From: Phytophthora colocasiae
Taxonomy: Eukaryota; Oomycota; Peronosporomycetes; Peronosporales; Peronosporaceae
Assembly (NCBI GenBank): GCA_018806915.1
Contig: JAGKQI010000064.1
Coordinates: 930,001 to 994,000, forward strand
Length of the DNA: 64,000 nucleotides
Reading direction: 5' to 3'
Every line of letters starts with the position of its first letter. Position 1 is the first letter of the stretch. Of the stretch, positions 40,475-51,363 are shown one piece after another. The notes beneath the pieces are model-generated. The model saw only the letters and a list, made by a program, of their open reading frames with translations, was not told the DNA's origin and searched no databases. A program made the position numbers and the translations under genes.

Positions 40475-40581
40475 CTTTTGTAATTGGTCAAAAGAATAGT
40501 TGAAATTCGATATGATTGTAGTTGATTGGTTAAAACTATAAAGTAAGATTGGTGGGGAGTTGTTTATCATTCGAGCTGAAC

Positions 40582-41031
40582 ATGGCGGACAACGAGGTGA
40601 ATTTGGTGGATCTGTCGCTGGAGCAGCTGGATTCGCTCAAGGGACAGCTGGAGAAGGAGCTGCAGCAATTGACAGCGTCGTTCGGCGGTCTGCGTGAGGC
40701 CCAGTCGCGGTTCTCCGAGTCCAAGGAGGCACTGAAGAGCATGGCGGCCTCTGACCTGAACAAGGAGGTGCTTGTGCCCCTCACAGCGTCCATGTTCGTC
40801 CCTGGAAAGCTGGCTAGTAAAGAGGAGGTGCTAGTGGACGTCGGTACCGGATACTTCGTGGAGCAGTCGGTGGAGAAGGCGGAGCAGTTCATGGACCGGA
40901 AAGTGGAATTCCTGCAGAGCAACACGGACCAACTCAAGACTGTGATCGAGGGCAAACGCAACATGCTGGAAGCTGTGCTTATGATTATGCAGCAGAAGAT
41001 GCAGGAGGCACAACAGGGTCAGCGCAAGTAG
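40582..41031 (+). CDS. PFDN5: Prefoldin subunit 5
   Basis: This protein of 149 residues starts at MADNEVNLVDLSLEQLDSLKG. It has two long coiled-coil helices, at residues 10-55 and 95-140, with the beta hairpin between them (VLVPLTASMFVPGKL...VLVDVGTGYFVEQS), the alpha-class prefoldin fold. It is a subunit of the hexameric cytosolic chaperone that passes unfolded actin and tubulin to the CCT chaperonin. The length matches the family. An upstream in-frame start at 40549 is possible, but the family begins near MAD. Confidence 0.9.
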   Translation: MADNEVNLVDLSLEQLDSLKGQLEKELQQLTASFGGLREAQSRFSESKEALKSMAASDLNKEVLVPLTASMFVPGKLASKEEVLVDVGTGYFVEQSVEKAEQFMDRKVEFLQSNTDQLKTVIEGKRNMLEAVLMIMQQKMQEAQQGQRK

Positions 41032-41371
41032 ACGAAATGCACGAGCTGCAACATACCAATACAATATACCCCCAGAAACAAAAGCTAGTGCGTCGTTTTG
41101 CATCATTTCTGCATGAAGCTCCTTCAGTACATTGGTACAGCACAGATCAATTCCAGCAGATTGTAACTTGAAAGTAGCATCTGATAAATAACTTTTGAGG
41201 TTATTTTTCTAGAGGAACGAGCATGACATCTACATCAAGGGATTGCAGTCTTCTGTAAGGGATTTCTCCACTTGAAGCTGCTTCTGTATCTTGTCTTTGA
41301 GCTCTGCATTGAAATCTCCTGTGTATCTCTGTCTTGGGTACGTTCGAATGGCTCTCTTGTCCTTGGATCGG

Positions 41372-41704
41372 TCAATAAATATGCACGAGTCCGTACGAGA
41401 GCGTCCAGAAGAGGATGAAAGACAGCGCCTGCGACATGACCCCTGCGAAGATGAAGCTGAAGGCGTTCGTGTTGAAGTACACCTTGACATCCATGCCAAG
41501 CTTGAAAATCCACAGCGCAGCAGCCGTGAACACGTACGCGGCCGCCAAAAAGGCGAATCCCTGCAGCCCCGTCATGCCCGTGATGCCTGCAATGCAGCCA
41601 GCAATGACGCACATAGACGTGTGCACATACTCCACCGCCTTCTCGTTGTTCTTCATGTTCTCCATGGAGAAAAACTCCACCTTCTTGTCCTGCATCGCCT
41701 CCAT
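41372..41704 (-). CDS. EMC6: ER membrane protein complex subunit 6
   Basis: This protein of 110 residues has three hydrophobic segments. It matches the EMC6/Rab5IF family in size and motifs: EYVHTSMCVIAGCIAGITGMTGLQGF (first helix with GxxxGxxG spacing), AAYVFTAAALWIFKLG, and FAGVMSQALSFILFWTLSYGLVHIY at the C-terminus. The EMC inserts transmembrane proteins into the ER membrane. It overlaps no other gene and is tail to tail with prefoldin 5. Confidence 0.88.
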   Translation of the reverse strand: MEAMQDKKVEFFSMENMKNNEKAVEYVHTSMCVIAGCIAGITGMTGLQGFAFLAAAYVFTAAALWIFKLGMDVKVYFNTNAFSFIFAGVMSQALSFILFWTLSYGLVHIY

Positions 41705-41755
41705 CTTCGCTCGTATACTGTAATGTGGGGGTCTACTTATCGAAATGCATATATT

Positions 41756-42100
41756 TCATGTACACCACATCACTTTACTGTGCAATGCAGTTAATTCGTG
41801 TACACCACATGAGTTGACTGTTTCGCGGTTCAAACATCCGAAGAGCTCCGTTTTGAATTTCAATTGCACTGCGCAATCCTCCAACTCTGTCATAAGCTGC
41901 TTGTATCTGCTGTATTTCGTCACTTCAAGTGCTTCTACACTGGTAAAGCTGCAGTGGTGCAGACAGGTATGAATTTTATGCATTGACAGTAAGAATCGCA
42001 TCGAAAACTTACCTGAACATTGACATTTGCTACAGTTCACAGTGTACAGTGGACGGATGACACGCTCGAAAGTGGCGCCGCGGAGGTCGTGGCACTCCAT
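41756..42100 (-). CDS. Hypothetical small protein
   Basis: This open frame of 114 codons is unassigned. The right half reads like a coiled-coil (SVEALEVTKYSRYKQLMTELEDCAVQLKFKTELFGC) and could be the coding part of a gene whose first exon lies before a possible intron (donor gtaagt near 42012, acceptor ctgcag near 41945). Splicing there does not keep the frame, so the model is uncertain. It may be antisense noise of the adjacent divergent gene. Confidence 0.25.
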   Translation of the reverse strand: MECHDLRGATFERVIRPLYTVNCSKCQCSGKFSMRFLLSMHKIHTCLHHCSFTSVEALEVTKYSRYKQLMTELEDCAVQLKFKTELFGCLNRETVNSCGVHELTALHSKVMWCT

Positions 42101-42149
42101 GACTGGTTTGTTACTGCACAGTCGGTTATTATATAGTGAATTGGTGACG

Positions 42150-42600
42150 ATGGAGCATCAGGACAATGTGAATCGATTGATGAGCGAAATGCCGCGAGTG
42201 CGTAGTCCAAAGCGACGAACCGTTGAGATCCAGCAAGTTCCGCGAGCTGCTCCTGTTGCCAAGCCGCTAGCGAAGCCGCTTGTATTCAGAAAGACGAAAC
42301 GAGAACTTGAACGGGAGCAACAACAAGTGAAGCAGTTGCAAAGCAAGAAGCGACGTACGGAGGAGGACACGAAGATGGAACGTGCACAAACCAAGTGTGC
42401 ACGAATGTTGCAGTGGAGCTGTAGAAGGACGTCCGAGAATTATAGAACAAGTCCTGAGAATCTGCGTGCTCAATCGCGACGTCGACTCCTGTTTTGAAGC
42501 TGCCAAGAGCATTTTAAACGTATATCTGGAGTATGTCCGAGTACCACTTGGTGTTACTCCACAACGAAATGCGTCAATCATCCATTCATACAATAAATAG
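42150..42600 (+). CDS. Hypothetical basic coiled-coil protein, frame uncertain
   Basis: It starts at MEHQDNVNRLMSEMPRVRSP, then a Pro/Arg/Lys-rich stretch and a coiled-coil (RKTKRELEREQQQVKQLQSKKRRTEED). The frame then has to change between about 42385 and 42420 to reach the more protein-like C-terminal text (AVEGRPRIIEQVLRICVLNRDVDSCFEAAKSILNVYLEYVRVPLGV). This could be a small intron or a frameshift. I do not recognise the family. The basic coil suggests a nuclear or nucleolar protein, but this is inference. Confidence 0.4.
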
Positions 42601-42976
42601 AGGAACACCGTACCAATACTCACAACGTGTACTCTCCAATGTTGGTGATTCAGTATACTACCACGCGTGTATCTCCTCAATCATCTCGCGGCAAGTGGAT
42701 CGTCACGGAAGAATTTTTTTTAGTGGTTTCGTGTTGCCTCCGGGCATATCACTATTAAGTTGCCGGGCCCAGAACGGAAAGATACGCCCGTCGTAAACCA
42801 CTAAACTACTTCGAAGTAGCGTTTTACATAGTGTCCGATGTGAAATGAGTAAGGTTTTGCTCAGATCCCAACTATCACAACTGTCAAATGTTATTATTGA
42901 TTAAATTATCGATAATTGCGGTTAACCTTTCTACCTTTGTTGACCATCAACATATGACCCGTAGAGAATAATAATA

Positions 42977-43317
42977 ATGGAGTTCTTGCGCCGACTTGGC
43001 GAGCGTCACGAGGCGCTCAAGAAGAAGATTCATAGCACACGAATCCCTCTCTCGAAGAATGGACAGCGCGTCATGGGGCTCGTGTACTTCACGACGCCCA
43101 TCATTGGCGGTTATTACGTCATGAAGTGGGCGGAGCGCCGAGCAGATGCCAATTTCCAGCGTGAGGTACGAAATGCTTGATGTAATTTGAGGACTACATA
43201 ATTGACATGTATAAATTTCAGGAAACTGAGATCCGTCGAGCTGCTGGCAGCAATGCTCGATACGTGGCCCAACAGAACCAGCAACTAAAGAAAATGCTGC
43301 AGGATAAACAACAGTAA
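42977..43317 (+). CDS. Small single-pass membrane protein, 94 aa, two exons
   Basis: Exon 1 is 42977-43165 and exon 2 is 43222-43317, with a 56-bp intron (gtacga..tttcag). Sequence features are a basic N-terminus (RRLGERHEALKKKIHS), one hydrophobic segment (VMGLVYFTTPIIGGYYVMKWAE) and a C-terminal coiled-coil (QQNQQLKKMLQDKQQ). Size and layout fit a mitochondrial inner-membrane assembly factor or respiratory-complex accessory protein. I cannot name the family. Confidence 0.6.
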
Positions 43318-43369
43318 CATATGTTGTCTTGAGTTCTGTTTCCTAAAACTACTGCGTAGTATTCTACAA

Positions 43370-43640
43370 GATGACTGAAGGCAACGTCGACGCTCTGGAA
43401 GTCAAGTTGCGGGAAATGTTCGAGATGCGGTCTCTTCCACCGTGATGGCAGTGATGTTCTGGACTTCGACGACTTCGCTCAACTTCGTCGGTGTGCAGGC
43501 TGAGATTGAGGCTCTCTTCGATCGTTATGATGCGGATCTTGATGACGTACTGAGCTACGCTGAATTTGCTAATGCCGTCACGTCGAGCAGTGCTGAATGG
43601 CCGACGCAGGTGGTAAGAACAAATCAAACGTTTCCGCTTG
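43370..43640 (+). pseudogene. EF-hand protein fragment
   Basis: It begins MTEGNVDALEVKLREMF. After frame changes it has two calcium-loop-like pieces: DGSDVLDFDDF (near 43450-43480) and the better DRYDADLDDVLSYAEF (12-residue loop D-A-D-L-D-D-V-L-S-Y-A-E near 43520-43570). Stops and shifts interrupt it, so it is probably a remnant of a calmodulin-like protein. A short multi-exon gene is a weaker alternative. Confidence 0.5.
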
Positions 43641-43720
43641 AGGTTAACTCATTCGTGTTTAGCACACGTGATTGGTTGAAAAGACAAGTCGGACAGCTAC
43701 AGCATACATAAGTTAAAGGC

Positions 43721-44034
43721 ATGAATCTGGAGGAGCTGGTCGTGACGGGTGCCTACGTATCTGGGGCAGTTTGCATCGTGCTGTTCACCCTCACAATCAG
43801 CTGGTTAGTCGTGTGGAAGTGTGTGTTGGCCAAGATGCCTTTCATCCAGGAGCTGTTCGACTTGAAGCCCAAGAAGCCGTCAGCACATGACGAAAAATCC
43901 ATCTCCTTCCAGGACAGGTATCAGGCCTACAAGCGGGTAAGGAGCTGCTGCAATAACGATCTAAGGGTATGAGCTATTGGGTACTAATATGTTTATCCTT
44001 AACGTAGAAGCGACACTCGACGAGGATTTCTTAA
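43721..44034 (+). CDS. SMIM13-like small membrane protein, 80 aa
   Basis: Exon 1 is 43721-43936, the intron 43937-44007 (gtaagg..aacgtag), and exon 2 44008-44034 adds KRHSTRIS. It has one hydrophobic segment (AVCIVLFTLTISWLVVW) followed by KCVLAKMPFIQELFDLKPKK, which resembles the WxxxxLxKxxFLREL region of small integral membrane protein 13. The family has no defined function. Confidence 0.55.
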
Positions 44035-44128
44035 CTGGGTAGAAAGAACGAGAAGGAATTGAAGCGAGGCATCGGACCAATCGCTCACGAATTAACTATT
44101 GGCTTTGATCTTTTCCTTTCTATGTTGT

Positions 44129-44713
44129 CTACCTTACCAGCCATTTGCCACCTGCTCCGTCCTCACTGTCGTCGTTCTGCTGCAGTTGCCGTACCAGTTC
44201 CAAGTACTCGTTGGAACTTTCGGCATTGGAATTGGATTGTCGCGCACCACCAGTCTGAACTTCAGCCGCTTTCCTCTTCTGAGCAGCTAAAGCCATCCTC
44301 TCCTCGAGTGAGAGCTTCGTGGAAGCAGTTTGAGCCTCAGCAGCTTCTGTTCGGGACTTGGCCAGTGCCTCCTCTCGCTTCTTCCGGAGATCCTCGTCTT
44401 CTTCAACGGATTCTTGAGTATAAGCTCCGTATTTTTGCTCCGCTGCCTCTGGATCCCATTCACGATAAGCTTCCAATGTGGGTTGCTTCACTTGAGCGTA
44501 TAATTCAGTCGGTAGCTCCCAGTAACTCCGTCCTAGCACCATATTGAAATAATACGTCCGCTACGACGTAAAATGCGCAACGAATTAGCCATCACGAGCA
44601 TATTCAGCATTGCTAGGATGTAGTTAAATGCGTCCACAATAGATTTAACCACTTACACCACTCTTGGGGTCCACATGCTGCGTCCAAAAGCCCGTCTTCT
44701 TCGGGGTCTCCAT
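44129..44713 (-). CDS. WW-domain protein with coiled-coil tail
   Basis: Exon 1 (44657-44713) and exon 2 (44129-44560) are joined by an intron at 44561-44656 (gtaagt..cgtag). Splicing completes a WW domain: FWTQHVDPKSG|RTYYFN...SYWELP, with both Trp residues, the central YYFN and the Pro. WW domains bind Pro-rich or phospho-Ser/Pro peptides. The remainder is Glu/Arg/Ala-rich coiled-coil (DEDLRKKREEALAKSRTE, LSLEERMALAAQKRKAAE). This size and layout recall splicing-associated WW proteins, but the partner cannot be deduced. The first exon encodes the invariant first Trp, which supports the model. Confidence 0.72.
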
Positions 44714-44808
44714 CGCACAATACTATTGTGACAATAGTAAAAAGCGAGAGAGATTTAGTTGTACCATTAATAAGGTACATTTCTCCTAGACTGGCTAGGA
44801 CTCTTCTC

Positions 44809-45237
44809 CTAGGCCCTAGGAGAAGAAGATACTATCTTCTTCTTCTTCTTCAAAATATTATCTTGTGCCAAAGCGACCGGATCATGCAGCAGCTCGATGC
44901 AGTATCGCAAGTCGCGGCGCCTTGATGGTAAAGCTGTTGAAATGGGGGACGAATTCGTAGAAACCCAGTGAGTCAGTGCCTCTTTGCTGAGTCGTCCAAG
45001 CTGCTTGAGCTGACGGTCATGTTCGATCTGAATTCTGCGACGTTTTCGAGTGTTAAAACAACCAACACCAAGGATTCGTTCTCCAGATTTTGGGGGACAG
45101 AAATTGCTGCTTACACTTGTTTTGTGGAACGAGGTCCTCATAGTTCTGGAAATCAATCTTTGTGAACTTAACGCGGAGGTGAAGGTGGAGGTCCACCGAA
45201 GTAGTTCCACACTGCAACTTGTCGGTCCCAGGAGCAC
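44809..45237 (-). other. Open frame of doubtful coding status
   Basis: The frame is open for 142 codons with a basic middle (RKRRRIQIEHDRQLKQLGRLSKEAL) and a Lys-rich end. Its right end overlaps the C-terminal exon of PEX7 on the same strand in another frame. It could be a small gene beginning at an internal ATG near 45141. I do not recognise it and give it low weight. Confidence 0.2.
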
Positions 45238-46336
45238 GAGGCCACCAATCCGTCAACAAATAGACTAAAGTCGAAGCCGAATACGAACTCGCTGTGGTGT
45301 TGCGCGTTCTGGAGTCTTGGATAGGGCGATTTAGTGTTCCAAACACCTACCGACATGTCGTATGACGCCGACGCGATCACGTCTGGATCATGGGGTGAGC
45401 ACTTGATTTTCTTCACTGCGTAACTGTGACCTGGAAGCATTCGAACCTCTCTAGCTGCGTTTCGGATGTCCTGTAGCGGTAAAACAAGTGTTAAATTGGT
45501 AAAAAAAAAAAAAAGTATCTTCAACGGATGTACTTACCCAGATTTTGATAGAGCAGTCGGACGACCCAGACACGACTTCGAACTGATTGTACTTGTTCCA
45601 GTCCAGAGCGAGCACTTCGTTGCCATGTGCAGCAATTGTCGTAACAGAACGAGCACTGTTGAGGTCCCAGATCTTCACAGAGCCATCACCTGAGCAGGAC
45701 GCGACTAAAGTGTTGTTCTGTGTGTTCCACACTGCGTTATACACAGCACTTGAATGTTCTGCCAATGTTAACACTGAGTGCGGCACTTCAGGCTTCCAGA
45801 TTTTCACTGTTCCGTCCCAGGAAGCTGACGCGAAGGAATCTTTCGCTACTAAATTCCAGTTCACTCCAGAGACCTCCTGTTTGTGCTCATGGTAATTCTG
45901 AATTGGAAACTGATCGCGTGTCTGCAAGTGCCAGAGCTTCACAGATCCATCAGCACACGAGCTCACGAGCTGTTGGCCGTGGTTTTCACTCCACGCGCAG
46001 TCGTACACGCCTTGAGGAGTGTCAAAAGCTCGAACCTGACGTAAACAGTTAATTTTTCAGTAAAATTATCTTCTTTTCCAATAAAAAAAAATCACCACGA
46101 ACCGGTGCTAAACCTCCTGCTGGGAGCATCTCGTATACATGTTGACGGCCATTGCCTACAATTCCGAAGTACTGGGCCGTTCCTACTGCCACTAAATTGT
46201 CCACAAAGGGACTGAATTCCACCTGATGAGCATAGAATAAAGTAATAATTAGCTTTATAATGCATAGACAGAGCTACGTTAGACGCACCGAGTAGCCGTG
46301 GAGCTCAGTCTGCGCGTGTCGAGGCTGGAGGAACAT
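45168..46336 (-). CDS. PEX7: Peroxisomal targeting signal 2 receptor (WD40 protein)
   Basis: Four exons: 46289-46336, 46103-46222, 45538-46035 and 45168-45470 (intron 45471-45537 gtaagt..ctacag). The result is 322 residues, the usual PEX7 length. WD40 repeats are visible as SPFVDNLVAVGTAQYFGIVG, SENHGQQLVSSCADGSVKLW, WNLVAKDSFASASWDGTVKIW, NTQNNTLVASCSGDGSVKIWD, NKYNQFEVVSGSSDCSIKIW and SPHDPDVIASASYDMSVGVW, plus DGLVASCSWDRQVAVW. PEX7 binds PTS2 proteins such as thiolase in the cytosol and delivers them to peroxisomes. Start ATG 46336 (MFLQPRHAQTELHGYS). The donor of the second intron is the least certain. All introns are phase 0, so skipping keeps the frame. Confidence 0.9.
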
Positions 46337-46499
46337 GAGTCAGTCTTTTTGGTATCAGTGTCGACGCAAGCTTCATCACGTTATTTGGTGTGACACACAT
46401 CATTGTCTTCTTTTCAACTTCAAGGCTATATTATTAAATATTTAAAACTATTTATTCAATATAGTCGTGATATTCAATTCGGCCAGTTCGAAAATTGCA

Positions 46500-49400
46500 A
46501 TGAGACGTCTTTTACTCGTGCTCCATCTTCTAGCGCTCTCGACGACGATACAAGGCGTTAAATGGTATGTGGCTTCATTGTTTCTTGTTCTACATTGTCT
46601 CCTCTATGCGATGATATCTATTTCGTGGTAAATAGACACATATTACCAATGTGGCAGCCAATTTAACAGTGCTATATTGCTTTCTGCTGCAGTTTGGAGC
46701 TCTCGAGCCAAAAGATCACGAATGTCACGTCCATCAGTGGAAGTTTTGCCTTCTACAGTGACAGTACACTTGTTACAACAGTGTCAGCCTCAGCTTTGAG
46801 CCAAGAAACGAGTATTTTGCTGCAAAATAACTCGTTGACCAGCATCCCAGCGACTTTCTTCCAGGCTGCCAATAACGTCACATCCATGTAAGTGTTTTTT
46901 AAATATTTTAAAACTATTTTGAAGCTGATAGTTTATTCTATGCAGAAATATTTCAAATAACCCGTTGACGACGTTGGAAGTGCAGTCTTTCGTCAACTTA
47001 CCATATCTCCAGAGCATTTCGTAAGATATTTTGAATTTCTATTTAAGATTGTTTTTTCACTCACTTTTAATAAATTGTAGATGCACAAATACAAACGTGA
47101 CGGTGCTAGTGAACGGACTAGTGAAGGACTGTCCAAAGCTGACCACGATGTCGTTTAAGTACGGTTCTATTGGAAAGATTGAGAACCAAGCGCTCGTGAA
47201 TTTACCGTCGCTGAATTCCCTGGACCTGAGTTACAATCAACTCGAGGTGATTCCTACTGATTTGTTTACAGCGGCTTCGTCCTGGAAAGCTCTTGATTTC
47301 TCACATAATGAGATCATGGAGGTGCCTGCTGGCATTCGCAATGCTGTTGCTGAAGGATACATGTATGCTGTGGATTGTTTAAATTTTTATCCGCAGGTGT
47401 TCTGATTTATGTTGTTGATGTACCTGTAGCTCACTGGACTACAATGCGTTGGTGGAACTTCAAGAAGGAGCTTTTGCTGGTGCCTCTGAGATCCAAGAGC
47501 TTCGACTGGCCTCCAACGCCATTTTCACTGTTAACTCGAAGGTGTTTTCGGGGATGTCGGCACTACGAAAACTGTAAGATTGCTTTTCGTATGGATTAAG
47601 TGTTACAGCTCTGACGGATTTCATTTTGTTCAAAGGAATTTGAGCGACAATGTCATTTCAGTGATCAATGAAGACGCGTTTGCAGGCGTGGACGGTCTCC
47701 AGGAGCTCAGATTGGACACCAACAACATCCATCGGCTAACGTTATCCTCAGTTCCGACAAACCTGGAACTGTTGGAACTCCAAGGCAACCTGATGGACCT
47801 CATGCCTGATTTCCCGGATGATTTTCAAGCCTCTCGTCTGGTGTATCTGTACGTTATTGCTGTTGTATCGACGTTCGTGGATGTGTGGAGCTAACTGTAG
47901 CTTTTGTGCCGATACATAGGAACATGAGCCGCAATTTTCTGTGGTCAATTTCGACGAACGACGCTCTCACGCCGTACATCGGTCTTGAGACGGTGGATTT
48001 CAGCAATAATCGTATCGTTAACTTCAGTGGAAGTATATTCGACCCAGTCATGTCGACGATTAAGTCTATGTACGTACTTGCTGAGGTTCTTGACAGTTCC
48101 ATCGTTCTAATTGTCAATCTGTTACAGGAACTTCGACTCGAATCTCATAACTTCTATCCCCAGTACGAACTTCATTTCACTAGTCAAGAAGCTTCTTACC
48201 AACATGTAAGTACTTCGAAGTATTTCTTTATATTCTTCTTGGAACTCACTAATCTACTGAATCAGCACGCTGGTGAACAATCCGGGTATCGGTTGGTCTT
48301 CTGACGTTGACATGCGAAACGATTGCCCTAATGGCAGTGTATTCGAGGAAGCGAGTCTCTCAAGCTCAGGGTCTGGAGACGACGTTCTTTATGGCTGTAT
48401 TCAGTGTGTGGCGGGAACTTTCCACGACAACTCGACTGGCACCTGTGTGGCGTGCAGTAAAGTGTCATCCCGTGCATATTCGGAAGAAGATGGAGCCACT
48501 GTGTGTCTTTACTGCCCGTATTCGTCCGATTTGGCAGCTGACCGAACATTGTGCGGCGATTTCGAGTGCAACACCCTCTGCTGGCTGACACTTTCGATGG
48601 GAATAGCGATTCCAGGAGTGATTTTCAGCAGCAAGTTCTTACTCTACTTGATCATGAAGAGCTCCAAGCGGACAAGGAAGATGAACATCAAGGAGCAAGA
48701 AGCTATGAACGATTGGCGCATGGGACTCATGATGCATCAACTGGCCGAGCCCATGAGTCCAAGCGACTCTCTGCTCGACGATGACATTGATGACATGGCG
48801 TCGGACAACGGGGAAATGCCCGTCCGCATTTACGATCTCCCTGAGGAAACGAAAGACCTGGTCTTGAGTACTTTAAGAGATTATTTCCAGATCCGGAAGG
48901 AGAAAGCTTGGCAAGCGCTTCCTCCTGACGAACAGGAAGCCACACGTGAATGGAACGACGTGGAGTGGGAGACGTTCCACATGCACCGCATCCTCAGTCG
49001 CAGTTATCACGGAGAGATTTTCCTGGGCGATTACTGTGGAACTCAAGTAGTGGTGAAGCGGATGATGACGCTGAGGTTTGAGGTCAAGGAACTGGCGGAA
49101 ACGATCAAAGACGTGGAGCTTGTGATGTCGTTGCATCACCCTAACATCGTCATGTGTCTGGGTACAATGTGGTCGGATCCGGAGCATTTGTGCGTCATCT
49201 CGGAGTATGTCAAAGGGGGCGACTTAACTGCCGTGCTGGAAGTTGACGGGTTAGACCGACCCAACAACGCACGAATGTCTGCTTCTTCTGCTCAAATACT
49301 ATCACCACCGAGAAATGAACCCGGGCCGGATGCTAGCGACTCGAATCCGTCCCAAACAGCTTACGGAATGTCCAAGACGTCACTAATAACGCGGTTTCAA

Positions 49401-50162
49401 ATGGCGCTGGACATCTGCAAGGCGCTTGTTTACATGCACAACAAGGGAGTCTCCCACAGCGACCTACGGAGTCGAAATGTCATGGTGACGGACATGTTTC
49501 GGTGTAAAATTTCCGACGCTCGACACCACAGTCGCGATGATACACATCACACTACACACGTTCTTCTCGTTGAGAATCCAACAGGACAAAACTCCGACTC
49601 GGAAGAAGAGGGAGCGAATCTGGAGGGAGTTCGATTCCTTCAACCAGACCAGAAGGAGCCTGGCCCAACCATCCCCCTTGTGGCACCGGAAGTGCTGAAC
49701 CACAATTCGCGACACCTTCACGCCGACATTTACAGCGTTGGGATCTTACTTCTGGAGCTCTGGTTCCACGCGTACATTTCGTTCCAGAACGACAGACCAA
49801 ACGACGAATTCGGGGCCCGGAATCGGACAACTGGCAAGGAAGACGCGGCGCTTCCCAGAACCGCCAGTGCCCTTCAGAAAAATAAGGAGCACAATGCTGC
49901 GATGCGCCACTTCATGAGCAAGCTGCGGATGCTGGCAAACGTTGGTGGGACGGATCCGGAAGCAGATGAAAGCAGCTTTGGCACCACCCCCACATCCTCT
50001 GCTGCCTCGTTGACTGTGTCGTTGTCTTCATCCAGCGCCATCGTCGATAAACTGTCTGGAGCAATTGAGGACTGTCTACAAAGCGATCCCAAGCGCCGAC
50101 CAACTGCCAAGAAGCTGGTGGAGCTTTTCCAGTTCTTCTTGGATGAGATAAGCGCGACATAA
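46500..50162 (+). CDS. LRR receptor-like protein kinase (TKL type) with altered kinase motifs
   Basis: A multi-exon gene. Exon 1 (46500-46564) encodes a signal peptide (MRRLLLVLHLLALSTTIQG). Several exons of LRR-type units follow (for example ISNNPLTTLEVQSFVNLPYLQ; NLPSLNSLDLSYNQLEVIPTDLF; NLSDNVISVINEDAFAGVDGLQELRL; VDFSNNRIVNFSGSIF), many starting at a conserved phase. The long last exon (from about 48265) has a Cys-rich juxtamembrane module (CIQCVAGTFHDNSTGTCVACSK...CLYCP), one transmembrane segment (LSMGIAIPGVIFSSKFLLYLIM) and a kinase domain of tyrosine-kinase-like type. Within it VVVKRM (Lys) is kept and HSDLRSRN has the catalytic Asp (HRD to HSD). DFG has become DAR and the glycine loop is poor (LSRSYHGEIFLG). 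It could be a weak kinase or pseudokinase receptor at the cell surface. Two acidic/Ser-rich inserts lie in the kinase domain. Confidence 0.8.
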
Positions 50163-50367
50163 CACTGGAGCTCTTCCTTCTGAGCGGATTCGCTTGCTGT
50201 TTTACGCAGCTGATGACCACGTCCCTGTCTGGGACGGGTGTTGATGGCTGAGATATCCCAACTGTCGGTCCAAAAGCTCGCGTCTTTGCCATTCTAGTTT
50301 TTGCTGAAGAGCGCCAAGAACTACCACGTTCAAGAGATTCACTGTTTGCTGTTTATCAGTCCGCAAG

Positions 50368-51090
50368 ATGTCGTTTTGGCCGTGTAACTCGTCGAGTAAC
50401 GAAGGTTTAGTGGCGAACCTGAAGCGCACGGGCGTCATCAAATCCGACGCTGTCTTCAATGCTATGGTGAAGACAGATCGAGCTAAGTACCTATCGCAGA
50501 ACGAGACTCCTGATGGAGGTTATGTAGGTGAGCTGCTAGCGTATCAAGATGTCCCCCACCCAATCGGCTACCATCAGACCATCTCGGCTCCTCACATGCA
50601 CGGCCACGCTATGGAGTTGGGCTACGCTGCGATCCAGGACGTCCGCAGTCCGCGTATCCTGGACGTTGGCTCTGGTTCTGGCTATTTGACGGCAAGTCTA
50701 GGGCGGATGGTGGAAGACAAAGATGGCCGAGTTTTCGGGCTGGAGATCGTACCAGAGCTTGTCCAGTTCGCGAAGAAGAATATCCAGACGGCTGACGGCG
50801 ACTTGGTGGACAAAGGGATCGTATCGGTGCGTTGCCACAACGGCTGGAGTGGGTTGCCGAACGAAGCACCTTTCCACTACATCCACGTGGGGGCTGCAGC
50901 TGAAGCCCCGCCTCAAGCACTCTTGGATCAGCTCGCAGAAGGTGGGAGACTCGTGATTCCGCTGGATGAAGCTCGTGGCGGCCAAGTGTTCGTGGAAATC
51001 ACAAAACACGGCACCAAATTCTCCCAGCGCCGACTCTTTGGTGTCTGCTACGTGCCTCTCGTCCGAGAGCGTGAACGAAAGCTCAGTTGA
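50368..51090 (+). CDS. PCMT: Protein-L-isoaspartate O-methyltransferase, copy 1
   Basis: This protein of 240 residues is a single exon. It repairs L-isoaspartyl residues in aged proteins using S-adenosylmethionine. Family motifs: SSSNEGLVANLKRTGVI at the N-terminus, HPIGYHQTISAPHMHGHAMELG (substrate-binding), ILDVGSGSGYLTASLGRMV (SAM motif I), VFGLEIVPELVQFAKKNI, and GGRLVIPLDEARGGQVFVEI. The catalytic region of the family is intact. The gene stands in tandem with 51364-52207. Confidence 0.92.
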   Translation: MSFWPCNSSSNEGLVANLKRTGVIKSDAVFNAMVKTDRAKYLSQNETPDGGYVGELLAYQDVPHPIGYHQTISAPHMHGHAMELGYAAIQDVRSPRILDVGSGSGYLTASLGRMVEDKDGRVFGLEIVPELVQFAKKNIQTADGDLVDKGIVSVRCHNGWSGLPNEAPFHYIHVGAAAEAPPQALLDQLAEGGRLVIPLDEARGGQVFVEITKHGTKFSQRRLFGVCYVPLVRERERKLS

Positions 51091-51363
51091 GTTTGGCTGC
51101 GTTTCAAGTGGTCGTCCTGTAGCTCCCAGGAAGTTTTTGCCCTCTTTATTGTAGCTGATAGTATGTAGCGTCCAGACCCCGCAGATGAATCGACCACAAC
51201 TTCAACTTTTCGCTGGTTGATCATCGCATTAATCTTCCTCTCGTATTTTTAGGCGAGCCGGCCATCGTCGCATGTTGGGGTATGTTGCTGTTTGCAATCC
51301 ACCCTTATTCAAGAATACAGCACGCAGCAGTAAAGCTGTGAAAACCCGACCAAAAAGGAGGCC

